DNA of 64,000 bases, taken from the NCBI GenBank assembly GCA_002414865.1, contig DIAQ01000095.1:21640-85639 (forward strand). Reading direction: 5' to 3'. The stretch is from a candidate division Hyd24-12 bacterium UBA5074. GTDB taxonomy: Bacteria; Fermentibacterota; Fermentibacteria; Fermentibacterales; Fermentibacteraceae. Position numbers and translations under genes: made by a program. Position 1 is the stretch's first letter. Every line of letters begins with the position of its first letter. Under the pieces are notes generated by a model. It ran no database searches and was not told the origin of the DNA. It worked only from the letters and a program-made list of their open reading frames with translations. Positions 63,818 through 64,000 of this stretch are shown here, piece after piece.

Positions 63818-64000
63818 CTATTCTCCGTCCACGGGCGACGCCAGGTCGCCCGAGCAGACCACGAACCTGCCGCAGATGGGGCAGTTGTATGTGGTCCCCT
63901 GCTCTATCTCCACCGCGTTCTGTGGTGGAACGTTGGTCATGCAGCCTCCGCAGGCGTTGCGGACCAGCCCGACCACGGCGACCCGCTTTCCTGCACTGCG
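63818..64000 (-). CDS. C4-type zinc ribbon protein, C-terminal part, truncated at window edge
   Basis: Sixty C-terminal residues are visible. ACGGCMTNVPPQNAVEIEQG and YNCPICGRFVVC hold two CxxC pairs, the zinc-ribbon end of the zf-RING_7/DUF164 family. The N-terminal coiled coil expected for the family is outside the window. It lies just upstream of rnpB and would be transcribed with it. Confidence 0.85.
   Translation of the reverse strand, partial: RSAGKRVAVVGLVRNACGGCMTNVPPQNAVEIEQGTTYNCPICGRFVVCSGDLASPVDGE

Overview
The window is GC-rich bacterial chromosome (roughly 65% G+C by eye), almost fully coding, with very tight gene packing. Many neighbours overlap by ATGA, GTGA, TTGA or TGATG, and TTG and GTG starts are common. 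The cell is Gram-negative: BamD-like and LolA-like proteins, many lipoproteins with lipoboxes, SurA/PrsA-type foldases, FtsEX and a type IV pilin-like cluster. A HydE-type radical SAM domain hints at an anaerobic lifestyle. The gene content would fit a little-studied phylum of the FCB superphylum (Fermentibacteria, Krumholzibacteria or Eisenbacteria-like), but no taxonomic marker here settles this and the assignment is inference.

Layout. 1-1.8 kb (minus): an edge-truncated amidohydrolase and a GGDEF protein. 1.9-7.1 kb (plus): two lipoproteins sharing an unrecognised repeated domain, an MFS transporter and oligoendopeptidase F. 7.1-21.5 kb (minus): a run of about 14 genes: upp, an M23 peptidase, mfd, four consecutive foldase-type genes, an S4 protein, ftsE-ftsX, yajC, def, fmt and a DUF116 protein. 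tyrS diverges from upp over a compact promoter region. 22.8-41.5 kb (minus): a long gene train of envelope and housekeeping functions. In transcription order from 41.5 kb it holds a B12-type radical SAM protein, aroE, a HydE-like/shikimate kinase fusion, an HU/CBM48 fusion, ftsK, a LytR_C-like lipoprotein, lolA, rimO, envelope proteins, bamD, nadD, pilT, nfeD, slipin, dapA, dapB, Memo, AMMECR1 and two further cell-surface proteins.

41.6-45.7 kb (plus): a CAP-domain lipoprotein followed by two membrane HD-GYP proteins, the second lacking its metal ligands. 45.7-55.3 kb (minus): a seven-gene pilin-like operon including a 1294-residue protein with a prepilin leader. 55.5-64 kb (minus): dprA, obg, a TPR lipid/surface-type protein, pgeF, a dinG-like helicase, recJ, the RNase P RNA gene and an edge-truncated zinc-ribbon protein.

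The observations most worth follow-up are the HydE-shikimate kinase fusion next to aroE, the HU-glycogen-binding-domain fusion read from an apparent CTG start, the giant pilin-like adhesin operon, the shared lipoprotein repeat domain, and the active/degenerate HD-GYP pair. There is no CRISPR array, insertion sequence or tRNA that I can support, and no gene-free stretch above 300 bases apart from the RNase P RNA gene.
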